Positions 1 to 8,380 of a stretch of 64,000 nt of DNA are shown here, in pieces. Below the pieces are notes generated by a model. It was given only the letters and a program-made list of their open reading frames with translations. It did not search any database and had not been told where the DNA came from. Within the stretch, counting starts at the first letter, position 1. Every line of letters starts with the position of its first letter. Source of the stretch: a virus; IMG/VR virus record IMGVR_UViG_3300033149_003004, positions 18,656 through 82,655 of that record; one strand, written 5' to 3'. The position numbers and the translations under genes are program-made.

Positions 1-1
1 T

Positions 2-283
2 CAGGTCTTGCTCAAAGCCAAGAGCCCGAATGGTGCTGATACCGACGTTGACGTGACGGCTTATCTGTATGATGTTGGACCATTGCAACCAACCACGCGG
101 GGAAATCAGCTTACAGTATCTGGTGGAGCCGCTCTAGTTGCGGGACAAGCTGTTCGTGACTCGATGAAACTAGCCCCTACTGCCGGAGCTCCGGCAGTAG
201 GATCTATTGACAAGCATTTGGATGATATTCTGGAAGATACGGATGAACTTCAAGCTTCGATTGGAGCCCCGACGATTGAGTGA
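2..283 (+). CDS. Partial structural-region protein, 5' end outside window
   Basis: The reading frame is open at the left edge, so this is the C-terminal part of a gene that starts upstream. A TTG at 8 would be a possible start, but the frame continues before it. The visible 93 residues include a short beta-rich stretch and an acidic C-terminus with the run DDILEDTDEL. It lies 9 bases before the head-tail connector gene and is probably part of the same head operon. I do not recognise the family. The connector downstream also begins with a beta domain, so the two may be related in role (inference). Confidence 0.55.
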   Translation, partial: QVLLKAKSPNGADTDVDVTAYLYDVGPLQPTTRGNQLTVSGGAALVAGQAVRDSMKLAPTAGAPAVGSIDKHLDDILEDTDELQASIGAPTIE

Positions 284-292
284 GATAAGGGT

Positions 293-1408
293 ATGGCGGT
301 AGCAGGTGATACAATCTATCATCAGTTCGTGACGAAGGCTGTCAGTGGAGCACTGGTCGATGCCGATGCTCTGCCGGTAGGGACGCTCGTCAGGAATGGA
401 GTGGATACGGAGATCTCCGTAACGATTACGAACAAGGCGGTTGGGGTCTACGTTGCACAGTTTACGATCCCATCGGCATATGTAGCTGGCGACGAAGTAG
501 CACTCCGCATTACTGCTACCATCGGCGGAGTAACTACGGGGGCTGTGGTCTGGCAGGAAACACTCACGAGCGGACTGACTGCAGTTCCACTTCCCGGAGA
601 GGGAGCCGAACCGGGAACCATAGTGACGGTGGCCGCTTTGCGATTGGAGCTGGGTATATCTGCTTCGGCCACGGCTGAAGAGATCGCCGTGGCTGAATGG
701 GCGATTCTCAAAGCAGAGGGAGCTGTTAAGCGGTTCCTTCGCTACGATCCCGTGCTGAAGCGGAGGACGGAATACTACCCTCGTGCGGATTTGTCTTTAG
801 GCAAGGTCGATTCTGTTTGGGAAGCGAGTGAGACGGAAGCCTACGTGCGGATGGAGTCGATGGGGCAGACGAGTGGGTTGCAACTTCAGCATATTCCAGT
901 CAGGTCCTCACCTGCGATGGATTTGCGGATTGACTATAATGGCAGGTCAGGAACCAGGGCGGGAGCATTCGCCGCTGAAACCGCGAGGACGGAGGGAGAA
1001 GACTTTTGGCCGAACTATGATCTACTCGATAGCAGTGGAAATAAGATGTGCAGAGACGGGCTGCTCAGAAGTATCGGCCTCTGGCCGCTCACGGCCGGGA
1101 CAGTCAAAGTGGAGTACACTGCTGGCTACACTGCTGAGGAGCTACAGGGAGCGGACGATGTGATTGATGCGAGTCCGATCTGGGAAGCTGTGCTGGAAGA
1201 GGCGAAGCGGCGGGTTGAGCAGGTGATGGTCCGGAAAAAGTCATCGGTGGGTTGGACAGCCGGACCGAAATCATCCGAAAGATTGGGCGACTATAGCTAT
1301 TCAATCGATTCGTCGTTAGCAAAGGCTTTGTACGGAAGTTCCGCCGGATTAACGGATCAATCCATGATGCTTTTGGAACCGTTCGTCAACAAGGGATGGG
1401 AGCTATGA
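293..1408 (+). CDS. Head-tail connector protein (HK97 gp6-like) with N-terminal beta domain
   Basis: 371 residues in two parts. Residues 1-95 are a beta-sandwich-like domain with alternating Val/Thr strands. A Pro/Gly linker at about 98-107 leads to residues 108-371, which look like the phage gp6 family of head-tail connectors: an early helical part ending in KRFLRYDP, then EYYP, a RDGLL..IGLWPL segment, GTVKVEYTAGYT and a final helix EEAKRRVEQV. Connectors of this family form a ring below the portal that closes the DNA channel and recruits the tail. It sits between an unknown protein and the head closure gene, the usual order. The N-terminal extension is additional to the ordinary gp6 length. 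Confidence 0.7.
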   Translation: MAVAGDTIYHQFVTKAVSGALVDADALPVGTLVRNGVDTEISVTITNKAVGVYVAQFTIPSAYVAGDEVALRITATIGGVTTGAVVWQETLTSGLTAVPLPGEGAEPGTIVTVAALRLELGISASATAEEIAVAEWAILKAEGAVKRFLRYDPVLKRRTEYYPRADLSLGKVDSVWEASETEAYVRMESMGQTSGLQLQHIPVRSSPAMDLRIDYNGRSGTRAGAFAAETARTEGEDFWPNYDLLDSSGNKMCRDGLLRSIGLWPLTAGTVKVEYTAGYTAEELQGADDVIDASPIWEAVLEEAKRRVEQVMVRKKSSVGWTAGPKSSERLGDYSYSIDSSLAKALYGSSAGLTDQSMMLLEPFVNKGWEL

Positions 1409-1487
1409 GGACGTGATTGAGGGATTGGATGTGAAATGAAACGATGCAAGGGAAGCCAGTTATTGAAACTGATGTGGTATTGAGAAG

Positions 1488-1859
1488 ATGTCACTGTTGG
1501 ACGAACTGCCGGATCGTTGTACGATTCAGCGCCGGGTGAGAGTGAAGGATAGCCTTGGCGGAAGCAAGGACGGTTTCGTTGTTGAACAGACGGACGTTGA
1601 GTGTTGGGAACAGCAGGCTGGAGCGGCTGAATCGGCGGAGTTCGAGAAGAAGGGGATCACGGTGACGAGCAAGGTCTATTTCGTAGAAAATCCAAAACTG
1701 ACGTCTCGGCATCAGATAGTCGTAACGAGCAGGAATGGGGTGGTCATTGATGCAGCGGATCAGGCGGTGTTGGATGTGGCTGCTGCTCCGCTACCTGATG
1801 TATCTGTCGGCCGAGGATTGCTTTGGCGGGTGATGGTAGGATTCAAGGAAGGGGAGTGA
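1488..1859 (+). CDS. Head closure / head-tail joining protein
   Basis: 123 residues. The opening pattern ELPDRCTIQRR..VKDSLGG is typical of the small beta-barrel head closure proteins (SPP1 gp16-like, HK97 gp9-like) that seal the portal-connector assembly. Length and position directly after the connector gene fit. The 79-base gap before it contains no other convincing gene. Its stop is 3 bases from the next start, suggesting co-translation. Assignment rests on pattern and gene order, not on an alignment. Confidence 0.65.
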   Translation: MSLLDELPDRCTIQRRVRVKDSLGGSKDGFVVEQTDVECWEQQAGAAESAEFEKKGITVTSKVYFVENPKLTSRHQIVVTSRNGVVIDAADQAVLDVAAAPLPDVSVGRGLLWRVMVGFKEGE

Positions 1860-1862
1860 GCC

Positions 1863-2186
1863 ATGCGGGTGGTCTGCCAGACGATTGAAGCATTCGTCGA
1901 AAATCTGCGGATTGGAACGCCAGTCGAAAAAACGGTTTGGGTAGACATTACCGCAAGGGAAGTGAATGAGCACAAGATGGTGATGAACTTGCAAGCATCT
2001 GCCGTGGTCCAATTGCCGGACGGTGGCGAGTTCTTGCTCCAGTACGGCGAGGATTGTGGCTATGATTTTACGGATGGAGAACCTGAAATGGAGGGAACAA
2101 AGGCTGCGAAACACCGCCGCGGTTATTTGATCGAGCAGTGCGAGGACATGGGTTTAATGGTCAGGCCTGGCATAGTTGGGATATAG
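1863..2186 (+). CDS. Hypothetical protein in head operon
   Basis: 107 residues, not recognised. It reads as a mixed alpha/beta protein with a central strand-rich part (VVQLPDGGEFLLQYGEDCGYDF) and a basic then hydrophobic C-terminus. It follows the head closure gene after three bases and precedes two further unknown genes, all upstream of the portal. Position suggests a virion or assembly role, but no motif supports a specific one. Confidence 0.5.
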   Translation: MRVVCQTIEAFVENLRIGTPVEKTVWVDITAREVNEHKMVMNLQASAVVQLPDGGEFLLQYGEDCGYDFTDGEPEMEGTKAAKHRRGYLIEQCEDMGLMVRPGIVGI

Positions 2187-2207
2187 AAACGATGAAGGGG
2201 AGAACCA

Positions 2208-2573
2208 ATGATAAAGTACAAGCAATTGAGTACGGAAGATGAAGCATTAGAAGATGTTCGTACGAATGTCGAAGCTGTGATAGGAATGCAGTGGATGGCT
2301 GTTGTGTGGTGTGTCGAAGACGGATGGGAAGATGATTTGCAGAGCATTCGGCTTGTCGGCCGGACCACTTGGAGGTTTCCACGCGAGAAGTTCGAGGCGG
2401 CTGTGGAACTGCTACGAGAGAATCTGGAAGCTGAGAAGAGGGATGGAGAGCCGGATCGTCCATCTCCTCTCAAGCTAGCACCGTTCGTGTCCGATCTTGC
2501 TGATGGCGATTCCCTCGTCGATCAAAACATGGAGGGTTTACTCCAGCGAAGAGAGAAAGAGGAAGCAGAATGA
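2208..2573 (+). CDS. Hypothetical acidic protein
   Basis: 121 residues, acidic, not recognised. The N-terminal half has a MIKYKQLSTEDEALED start and a Trp-containing core (MQWMAVVWCVEDGWEDD). The C-terminal half is charged and probably helical. The preceding sequence GAAGGGGAG is a good ribosome binding site. The stop overlaps the start of the next gene (ATGA), so the two are probably translationally coupled. Confidence 0.5.
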   Translation: MIKYKQLSTEDEALEDVRTNVEAVIGMQWMAVVWCVEDGWEDDLQSIRLVGRTTWRFPREKFEAAVELLRENLEAEKRDGEPDRPSPLKLAPFVSDLADGDSLVDQNMEGLLQRREKEEAE

Positions 2574-2998
2574 AGATGAGTGTCTTCAGACGATTCTTTA
2601 GGACTCGTACTTCTCGTACTTCCAAGGCGATGCAATTAGCAGAGCAGGCGGCAGTCCGCTTGGAGGAGAAGCACCGTAGACTCGTTCGGCAGGAGCGAGT
2701 TCTGCTATCGTTAGAGGAAGAAATCCTTCGATTGGTCGGTTCTGCATCCAAGCTGATAGAACGGGTGAAAGTGATATCGCAAACGACAGCGGATGACATT
2801 CGTGATACTCAGAGGGACTTGGAACGGGCGGAACATGCTATGGAGGCTTTGCGTACTGCTCACCAGGTGGATGCGGAGGTGACGATCCCAACCTTGCAGG
2901 CGAGGTGGGAGGAGTTGAAAGCAAAGCATGAAGCCAACATCGCTTTGTCGAACCATCGACGGGCGACATTGGCTCCCGGTAATATGGAGGAGGTGTGA
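2570..2998 (+). CDS. Coiled-coil protein upstream of portal
   Basis: 142 residues. After a basic N-terminus (RRFFRTRTSRTS) nearly the whole chain is predicted helical with heptad-like hydrophobic spacing, for example AVRLEEKHRRL, LLSLEEEILRLVG and RDTQRDLERAEHAMEAL. This suggests an elongated coiled coil. It overlaps the preceding gene by ATGA and the portal start by TGATG, so expression is tied to portal synthesis. A scaffold or portal-associated role is possible, but only gene position supports it. Confidence 0.5.
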   Translation: MKMSVFRRFFRTRTSRTSKAMQLAEQAAVRLEEKHRRLVRQERVLLSLEEEILRLVGSASKLIERVKVISQTTADDIRDTQRDLERAEHAMEALRTAHQVDAEVTIPTLQARWEELKAKHEANIALSNHRRATLAPGNMEEV

Positions 2999-4659
2999 TG
3001 TCCGAAGCTCTGGCCAAAGCGATTCGCAGGACATCGGCGATTGCATCACTTGCATTTGCATCGACCAGACAGGTTGGAGGAAGTTCTGGTGCCATTGATC
3101 TGGTCCCGTCCGATATGGCGTCCGGTTTGGATTCTTGGCAGAAGCAACAGGCGTATGCCCATCGCTACAGTCAGATGCGGGGCTGGGTATATTCGGCGAT
3201 CAACGCTCTGGCCAGTGAAGCGGCTGGGCAACATGCAGTCGTGGCCCGATTGAGTGGGGTGAAGCGGGAGCAGAAACCGAGAGGAAGCAAGCTCCTAGAA
3301 TTGACTCGTATGCCGCTGTCGACGCGGAGAAAGGCGGCTGAGCAGGAATACGAGATTCAGAGGGATCATCCTTTGGTGGATCTGTTGGAAAGACCCAACC
3401 CGATTCAAGAGCGATGGCAATTCGTCTATTCCTTTGTCGCTAATTTGGTGATCACTGGTTGGGCATACATTGTGCTTGGCAGGGCGAAGGGCAAGGACGG
3501 GAAGCTGGAGATGTACAGTCTCCCGACAACGTGGGTTAAACCTGTGCATGATAAGGGATCGTTCTCGTCTTTCGAGGTACGGAATCCGCGGGCAACGGGA
3601 GTGGAGCCGGCCATGCTGGATAGGAGTCAAGTGGGGTTTGCTCATTTACCGAACCCTGGTGATCCGATGGCGGCACTGGCTCCGGCGTCGACTCAAATGA
3701 TGGCGATCCGAGTAGACGATCACATTCAGACTTCTCAGGAGGCGTTCTTTCGGAACGGTATCTTCCCGAGTGTGATCATCACGATGGGTCAAGGGCCGTA
3801 TCAAGACACAAAAGGGAGGCCAGTATTGACGGGGGCCCAGCGCCGGCAGATCAACTTGGCTCTGAAGAAGCGGTGGGTTGGGGATGCGAATCAAGGAAAC
3901 GCCGCGATCATCGATGGCCTGATTGACAAAATTGAGCCTTGGTCCGTTTCGCATCGAGAAATGGGTTGGGAGCGTAGTGAGGAGAAAGTGAGGACACGGA
4001 TTCTCAGTGCATTCGGTGTCCATCCGTTCATCCTGGGAGAGGCTGTCGGAGTGGGAGGGTATGCCCAGGCCGTGATTATCCAGGAGCGGTTCCACAAGCG
4101 AGTGAACACATACTTGGAGATGCTCGGTAATCTGTTGACGAACTTGCTTGGTGGATTGGATGAAAGCGAGCGGATGATCGTTTGGTTTGAGCAATGCCGG
4201 GCTAGCGACAAATCGTTAAGGCAGACTTTGTTGCAATTCATGCGTTCCAATGGAGATATTTCGCAGAATGAGCTAAGAGCCGAGGCTGGCTTTCCGCCGG
4301 ATGAGGATTTGAATCAGGCTGTGATTCAGCCGAGTATGATGGCGGGGATTGCTCAGTTTCTTTCGCTGCTCGGAACTGGGCAGATGCAACGAGAACAAGC
4401 TGTTGTCGCTTTTGAGCTTATGGGCCTACCTTCCGGAGAGGCAGAGAAGCTTGCAGGTATGGGCTTGCCCAAGGCTGAGCCTCAGCCTCTGTTGGAAGGG
4501 CCAAAGCCGTCGAGCGAGGAAGAAAAACTGGGGGAAGAAGAGAAAAGCGAGGAGGCCATGGAAGAGCTGAAGATGGCAAACCTTCTGCTGGCCAGAGCGA
4601 TGGAAGCGTCCGAATGGCAAGCGGAGCGGATCTTGAGGAGTGTCGAGTGCTCTTGCTGA
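2998..4659 (+). CDS. Phage portal protein
   Basis: 553 residues. It would form the dodecameric portal through which DNA is packaged and ejected. Recognisable family patterns are the N-terminal MRGWVYSAINALA (about 58-70), DHPLVDLLERPNPIQ, FVANLVITGWAYIVLGR, and the central PSVIITMG and HPFILGEA..VGGYAQA segments typical of HK97-type portals. The C-terminal 100 residues are acidic and helical (SSEEEKLGEEEKSEE). I chose the ATG at 2998, which overlaps the upstream stop and follows GGAGGAGG. A GTG three bases earlier is possible but too close to that site. The end overlaps the minor head gene by 46 bases. Confidence 0.85.
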   Translation: MSEALAKAIRRTSAIASLAFASTRQVGGSSGAIDLVPSDMASGLDSWQKQQAYAHRYSQMRGWVYSAINALASEAAGQHAVVARLSGVKREQKPRGSKLLELTRMPLSTRRKAAEQEYEIQRDHPLVDLLERPNPIQERWQFVYSFVANLVITGWAYIVLGRAKGKDGKLEMYSLPTTWVKPVHDKGSFSSFEVRNPRATGVEPAMLDRSQVGFAHLPNPGDPMAALAPASTQMMAIRVDDHIQTSQEAFFRNGIFPSVIITMGQGPYQDTKGRPVLTGAQRRQINLALKKRWVGDANQGNAAIIDGLIDKIEPWSVSHREMGWERSEEKVRTRILSAFGVHPFILGEAVGVGGYAQAVIIQERFHKRVNTYLEMLGNLLTNLLGGLDESERMIVWFEQCRASDKSLRQTLLQFMRSNGDISQNELRAEAGFPPDEDLNQAVIQPSMMAGIAQFLSLLGTGQMQREQAVVAFELMGLPSGEAEKLAGMGLPKAEPQPLLEGPKPSSEEEKLGEEEKSEEAMEELKMANLLLARAMEASEWQAERILRSVECSC

Positions 4660-7127
4660 CCGACCGTCGAAAGCCGAGTATTGTTCAAATTCGCCGAAAA
4701 CTCACGGCCGTCCGCCGTCGCCGGTTTGAGCTGGCTGCGAAAAGCATGCGTCTGGTGCAAAAGGTGGTGGCTAATCGGCAGTTTATGTCCACCGAGCGGG
4801 AAGTGACGAAAGCTCTTATCCCGTTTTTTGTCGAGCAGGGACGTTCGATGGCTGCTCGGCTGCGGAGGATTGAGCAGAAGACTGTAGAGAATCTATGGAC
4901 GAAACGGACTTCTCTCGGCTCTGCTGCTGGCTTGATTCAGCTGATCTTTGATCCAAAAGAATGGCGTACCAATCTGACAAATCGTTTGTTGCCGGTACTA
5001 GCCCGAAAGATGGCAGAAGCTGGCGTGGCCCACCTGATGACGCTGGGAATCGACGTGCGGAGAAAGCAAAGGAAGAAGGGATTGAAGACCACTACTGCTG
5101 CGGATTGGGCTGAGGAGAACATTGCCGATTGGGATTCGCTTGTCGAGGCTTTTGAAGCTTCTAATCTACCAATGGGAATCATGAACGAGATTCCTACTTG
5201 GATGCAGGAGAGCATCGCTGAGAGACTCTCTGAGAGTTTTGCCGAAGATTACTGGGATTCGATTAGCAAGACGACGATGGGGGATGCCGAGAAAGTCTTG
5301 CGGCAGGGATTATCTGAAGGATGGTCGATCGGTGATATGGCTGGAGAGCTACGGCAGTATTTTGAGGAGGGAGGGTTTCGATATGCCCGACGCCGGTCGG
5401 AGAACATCGCCAGAACCGAGTCCGGGAATGCTCTGAACGCTGCTAGGAAGGGCAGCGTCGCTCGACTTCAGCAGGAATTGGGACCTGAAGTGCCGATGAA
5501 ACAATCGTGGCTTTCCGTGCTAGGCATTACAACGCGAGACACACACGCGGAGCTGGATGGTGTACCGGAGAATGAACGAGGAATGTGGGTCTTATCCGGT
5601 TACGAGATACCGTGGCCCGGACATATTAGCTTGCCTCCTTCGGAGCGCTGCAATTGCTTCCCTGCTGGAACGTTGGTGTCAGGAGATTTTGTCGGGGCGC
5701 AGAGAGCGTGGTACGAGGGGACATTCACCGAAATCATAACTGGCTCTGGGAGGAGGATCACCACAACCCCACAGCACCCAATAGTGACCTTGGAGGGACT
5801 TGTTCCGGCAGGCGAGGTCAAGCCAGGCCAGAAGGTCTTGGCCTATCGTCCGGAGGCTGATTTGCCGTCGGTGGTGGCTTCCCGTGGCGATGATGTAAAG
5901 AACGAACCAGTTGCGGTCGAGCAGCTTTTTGAGGCGTTTCTTGCCGGGACGGTTGCCGCCTCGTCCAGCATTGAAGTCAAACGCGCTCAGGTGGACGATT
6001 TCTATGGCGATGCGAAATCCTTTCAGGGCGATATCGAGATTGTACGGGCCAACTGGGGCCTGTTGGACGATGGGAAATTCGGCCAGTTTGAGAAACGTGG
6101 CAATTCTGTCCTCATCTGTGTGGATTCCGGTTTGGTTTTGGAATTTAGAGATCGCTCTTTTGGCCTTGCGTCTGGTCGGATCGGATCGTCCCCTTCTAGC
6201 GGTCCACGCCTTGCTGAGCCACTGCTTAGCTGCCTTCGATCTATCGCCAGCATCACGCCATCGGGCTCGCTGTCCGTCGGAGTAGCTGCGGATTTCCACG
6301 TTCGCCTCGATCAATCGTTGAGACAGGACGGCCCTGGAATATCCGGTTTCCTTCGAGAGTCGTTGGAGCGGTATGCCGGATTGGTACAGTTTGATGATGT
6401 GGTCGAGGTCAGGGATTTCTATTCTGCGGGTCATGTTTACGATCTCCAAAGCCGGTGGGGATTGGTGGTTGCTTCCGATCCATTATACACTGACAATCGT
6501 TTTCCTCCTAGTGGAATTGTCGTGTCGAATTGCCAGTGCAGTCTCACGATTGAGTTTGGGATGGACCCTGCCGAAGCCATGCAGAGGATAGAGGAGTATT
6601 GGCAACATGTAGAAGAATGGGAATCGAAAGGCTACGTGTGGCCTTGGCAGAAGTACAATCCGAACCGTGATCCTGCAACTGGAAGATTTGCTCCTGGCGG
6701 AGGTGGAGATGATGGAGGTGGAGCAAGCGGAAGGGAAGAGGGAAGAGCCGAGCGGGCGAGACGCGCACATAAGACAAGCACAGCAGAGAAGCAGAGGAGG
6801 GGAGAAGCAGAGCAAAAGCGGATGGCCAAGGCAATCGGGGGTGAGAACGATGGGGATAATAAACCATTCGATGTGATCGTGGGAGGGAAGCATGGGATTG
6901 AAGTCAAGACTGTGATGGATAACAACAACGATAAGATCACCGTGCATCCTGAATCTCGCCGGCGGAAGGAAGCTGCCGCCAAAAAGCAAAAGCTAAAGAT
7001 TCACACTATAGCTATTGATATTCGTGAGGGAAAGCGATCTTATTATTACAGGGAGGGGGTTGGAGCCTTCCGCCTCAAAAATATGGAGAAAGTATCGCTT
7101 CGGCAGTTGAAGGAGAAGTTCCGGTGA
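4614..7127 (+). CDS. Minor head protein (SPP1 gp7 type) with intein and C-terminal nuclease-like domain
   Basis: 837 residues as translated. Residues 1-347 are the gp7-type head morphogenesis domain, ending in the PPSERCN motif that normally continues as a Cys-rich NCxC element. An intein (residues 348-639, described separately) splits this motif. Splicing at N|C would restore SERCN-CQCSLTIEFG and give a 545-residue protein. The C-terminal part has a NPNRDPATGRFAPGG linker, a basic helix and a compact domain with FDVIV then GIEVKT, resembling a PD-(D/E)xK-type nuclease core (D, then E-x-K), followed by YYYREGVGAFRL. The gp7 and intein calls are firm; the nuclease reading is inference. The stop overlaps the next gene's GTG. 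Confidence 0.8.
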   Translation: MASGADLEECRVLLLTDRRKPSIVQIRRKLTAVRRRRFELAAKSMRLVQKVVANRQFMSTEREVTKALIPFFVEQGRSMAARLRRIEQKTVENLWTKRTSLGSAAGLIQLIFDPKEWRTNLTNRLLPVLARKMAEAGVAHLMTLGIDVRRKQRKKGLKTTTAADWAEENIADWDSLVEAFEASNLPMGIMNEIPTWMQESIAERLSESFAEDYWDSISKTTMGDAEKVLRQGLSEGWSIGDMAGELRQYFEEGGFRYARRRSENIARTESGNALNAARKGSVARLQQELGPEVPMKQSWLSVLGITTRDTHAELDGVPENERGMWVLSGYEIPWPGHISLPPSERCNCFPAGTLVSGDFVGAQRAWYEGTFTEIITGSGRRITTTPQHPIVTLEGLVPAGEVKPGQKVLAYRPEADLPSVVASRGDDVKNEPVAVEQLFEAFLAGTVAASSSIEVKRAQVDDFYGDAKSFQGDIEIVRANWGLLDDGKFGQFEKRGNSVLICVDSGLVLEFRDRSFGLASGRIGSSPSSGPRLAEPLLSCLRSIASITPSGSLSVGVAADFHVRLDQSLRQDGPGISGFLRESLERYAGLVQFDDVVEVRDFYSAGHVYDLQSRWGLVVASDPLYTDNRFPPSGIVVSNCQCSLTIEFGMDPAEAMQRIEEYWQHVEEWESKGYVWPWQKYNPNRDPATGRFAPGGGGDDGGGASGREEGRAERARRAHKTSTAEKQRRGEAEQKRMAKAIGGENDGDNKPFDVIVGGKHGIEVKTVMDNNNDKITVHPESRRRKEAAAKKQKLKIHTIAIDIREGKRSYYYREGVGAFRLKNMEKVSLRQLKEKFR
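5655..6530 (+). other. Intein in minor head protein (Hint domain, 292 residues)
   Basis: Begins at Cys (CFPAGTLVSGDFVGA, block A) and contains TTTPQHPIVT (block B, with TxxH), SAGHVYDLQS (block F) and GIVVSN|C (block G with terminal Asn and +1 Cys), so all residues for protein splicing are visible. It interrupts the conserved Cys-rich end of the gp7 domain. The 190 residues between blocks B and F have no LAGLIDADG motif; that stretch of DNA encodes a nuclease on the opposite strand. Splicing activity is inferred from the motifs. Confidence 0.85.
5679..6434 (-). CDS. Vsr/EDxHD-like homing endonuclease encoded antisense inside the intein
   Basis: 251 residues on the minus strand, the only convincing minus-strand gene seen. 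It starts at ATG (6434) with GGAG about nine bases upstream on that strand. Residues 1-45 form a helix-turn-helix (IKLYQSGIPLQRLSKETGYS). A basic linker follows, then a domain with VGPYNLDIAL, FRIAIEIVHLSAF, R..KKLLDRNWFVLYI, the layout of very-short-patch-repair-like (EDxHD) phage homing endonucleases. The gene lies wholly within the intein coding sequence, so both strands carry protein. Its C-terminal 40 residues oppose intein blocks A-B and may be only read-through. No antisense promoter was identified. Confidence 0.72.
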   Translation of the reverse strand: MTRRIEIPDLDHIIKLYQSGIPLQRLSKETGYSRAVLSQRLIEANVEIRSYSDGQRARWRDAGDRSKAAKQWLSKAWTARRGRSDPTRRKAKRAISKFQNQTGIHTDEDRIATFLKLAEFPIVQQAPVGPYNLDIALKGFRIAIEIVHLSAFDFNAGRGGNRPGKKRLKKLLDRNWFVLYIIATGSHHRRQISLRTIGQDLLAWLDLACRNKSLQGHYWVLWGCGDPPPRASYDFGECPLVPRSLRPDKIS

Positions 7128-7396
7128 GCTATTGGCTAGAAGACGATAGTGGGAAGTGGCTTGGTGATTTGGCTACCAATGTTGGCATCGTAGAGTTGCG
7201 AGAGGCTGGGAGTCCTTCGCTGGTTGAATTTCTGGATGCTGGAGAAGCGGACGAGGAATTGGTTGAGAGAGTGATCATCGAGACGAGGAATTTACCAGAA
7301 GTTGCTTACATAGCAGACATGATGGAAGGGGTGAAGCCACCGATCCGCGTGACGGATGGATGCGGAGAGGCAGAGGATTTGGAGGAGGAGGCATGA
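7124..7396 (+). CDS. Small acidic protein following the minor head nuclease-like domain
   Basis: 90 residues, strongly acidic, GTG start overlapping the previous stop (GTGA). It has a short beta-rich N-terminus (SYWLEDDSGKWLGDLA) and a Glu-rich end (EAEDLEEEA). I do not recognise the family. A small acidic protein translationally coupled to a basic nuclease-like C-terminal domain is the arrangement seen for toxin-immunity pairs, but here that is only an inference from charge and position. Confidence 0.5.
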   Translation: MSYWLEDDSGKWLGDLATNVGIVELREAGSPSLVEFLDAGEADEELVERVIIETRNLPEVAYIADMMEGVKPPIRVTDGCGEAEDLEEEA

Positions 7397-7725
7397 GCCA
7401 TCGGGGAAATGGTAAACCGATTCACGCTGAGATGCTGAAGCCAAGCACGCCGGATTGTATGGCATTGGCGAGGGAGATGGAAAAGCGATTCTTAATCGTT
7501 TGCGAACTATACGGCAGGATCAGTGAAGGGCGGCCCTTGCCGATCCCAGAGGGTATGCAGGTGCACCTTGTTAGATGGCGTCAGGTAGTGACGCGGCATC
7601 GGCGAGGTGATTTCAGAAACAGCGTGTCGGAGTGGAAGTCGATGAAAGAAGTGGCACAATTTATCCTCGATTGGGGATGTAGACTGAGGGGACAGCCACA
7701 GCAGAAATTGATTTGGAGCGAATGA
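7393..7725 (+). CDS. Hypothetical protein
   Basis: 110 residues, basic, mostly helical, start ATG overlapping the preceding stop (ATGA) after GGAGGAGGAGG. The pattern ALAREMEKRFLIVCELYGRISEGRPLPIPEGM.. suggests a small helical bundle. Not recognised. It is part of the run of small genes between the minor head gene and the terminator at about 8.5 kb. Confidence 0.5.
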   Translation: MSHRGNGKPIHAEMLKPSTPDCMALAREMEKRFLIVCELYGRISEGRPLPIPEGMQVHLVRWRQVVTRHRRGDFRNSVSEWKSMKEVAQFILDWGCRLRGQPQQKLIWSE

Positions 7726-7726
7726 A

Positions 7727-7957
7727 GTGGGCTTTTTGCCAAAAGTGGCTAATGTTGACTTTTCTCGCTTGAAGATAGAACCTGGCGATCGTGTGATTGT
7801 CCGCTATTGGTGTGATCTGAGCGAGGATGAGCGAAGAAAACTGCGAAAGAGCGTGAGTCGGTGGGCCGGATCGGATGTGGAGGTATTGCTCGTGGATGTG
7901 AAGAGGTTTGACGTTGACGTGGAAAGAGCTGTTAGAGTGTCAGGATTGGGAATGTAG
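7727..7957 (+). CDS. Hypothetical small protein
   Basis: 76 residues with a GTG start two bases after the preceding stop. The chain has a beta-alpha-beta look (GDRVIVRYWCDLSEDERRKL, VEVLLVDVKRFDVDV). Not recognised. No strong ribosome binding site is seen, so coupling to the upstream gene is assumed. Could be non-functional, but codon pattern and spacing fit the neighbours. Confidence 0.4.
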   Translation: MGFLPKVANVDFSRLKIEPGDRVIVRYWCDLSEDERRKLRKSVSRWAGSDVEVLLVDVKRFDVDVERAVRVSGLGM

Positions 7958-7965
7958 ATACTGGC

Positions 7966-8062
7966 GTCGAGGTTTCTCGACGAAGAAAAGCATAGCAGTA
8001 TCATTGATGCAAAAAGTGCGTTTTCTTCGCTTTGCACAGCAGGCGTTTTCTCTTAGAGAAAA
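7966..8062. other. Gap with two short inverted repeats
   Basis: The 153-base gap before 8111 contains GTCGAG-gttt-CTCGAC (7966-7981) and TTTTCTC-tta-GAGAAAA (8046-8062). Neither has a clean T-tract terminator form. No gene or promoter was recognised. Confidence 0.35.
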
Positions 8063-8110
8063 GCAGAGCTTGCGACGTTTTGTGTAGTAGGTACTAGCCA
8101 GGATGATTGG

Positions 8111-8380
8111 ATGACAGAAGCGGCAGTTGCTCGATATTTACCGGATGAGTCACTACAAGAGTTTCTCGCTGCGATGCGGGACTTCGACAATGCTTTTGTG
8201 AATGCCCTAGCCAGCGGTGTGGATTTTACTATCAAATTGGAAGTCCGAGGCAATTGCGGAGAGCTTCTACACGCGAAGATCGACGATGGCAGGTGGAGGA
8301 GGCCGAAGGGAGTGGAGCGTAGGGTAGAGGAGAGGAGGAAGAGGGAGAAAATATCTGGGAATTTGCGGAAATTCGGCTAG
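8111..8380 (+). CDS. Hypothetical protein
   Basis: 89 residues. The N-terminal part is helical (LPDESLQEFLAAMRDFDNAF), the middle has strands, and the C-terminus is very basic (RRVEERRKREK), which could bind nucleic acid. Not recognised. It is the last gene before the strong terminator at 8457. Confidence 0.45.
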   Translation: MTEAAVARYLPDESLQEFLAAMRDFDNAFVNALASGVDFTIKLEVRGNCGELLHAKIDDGRWRRPKGVERRVEERRKREKISGNLRKFG

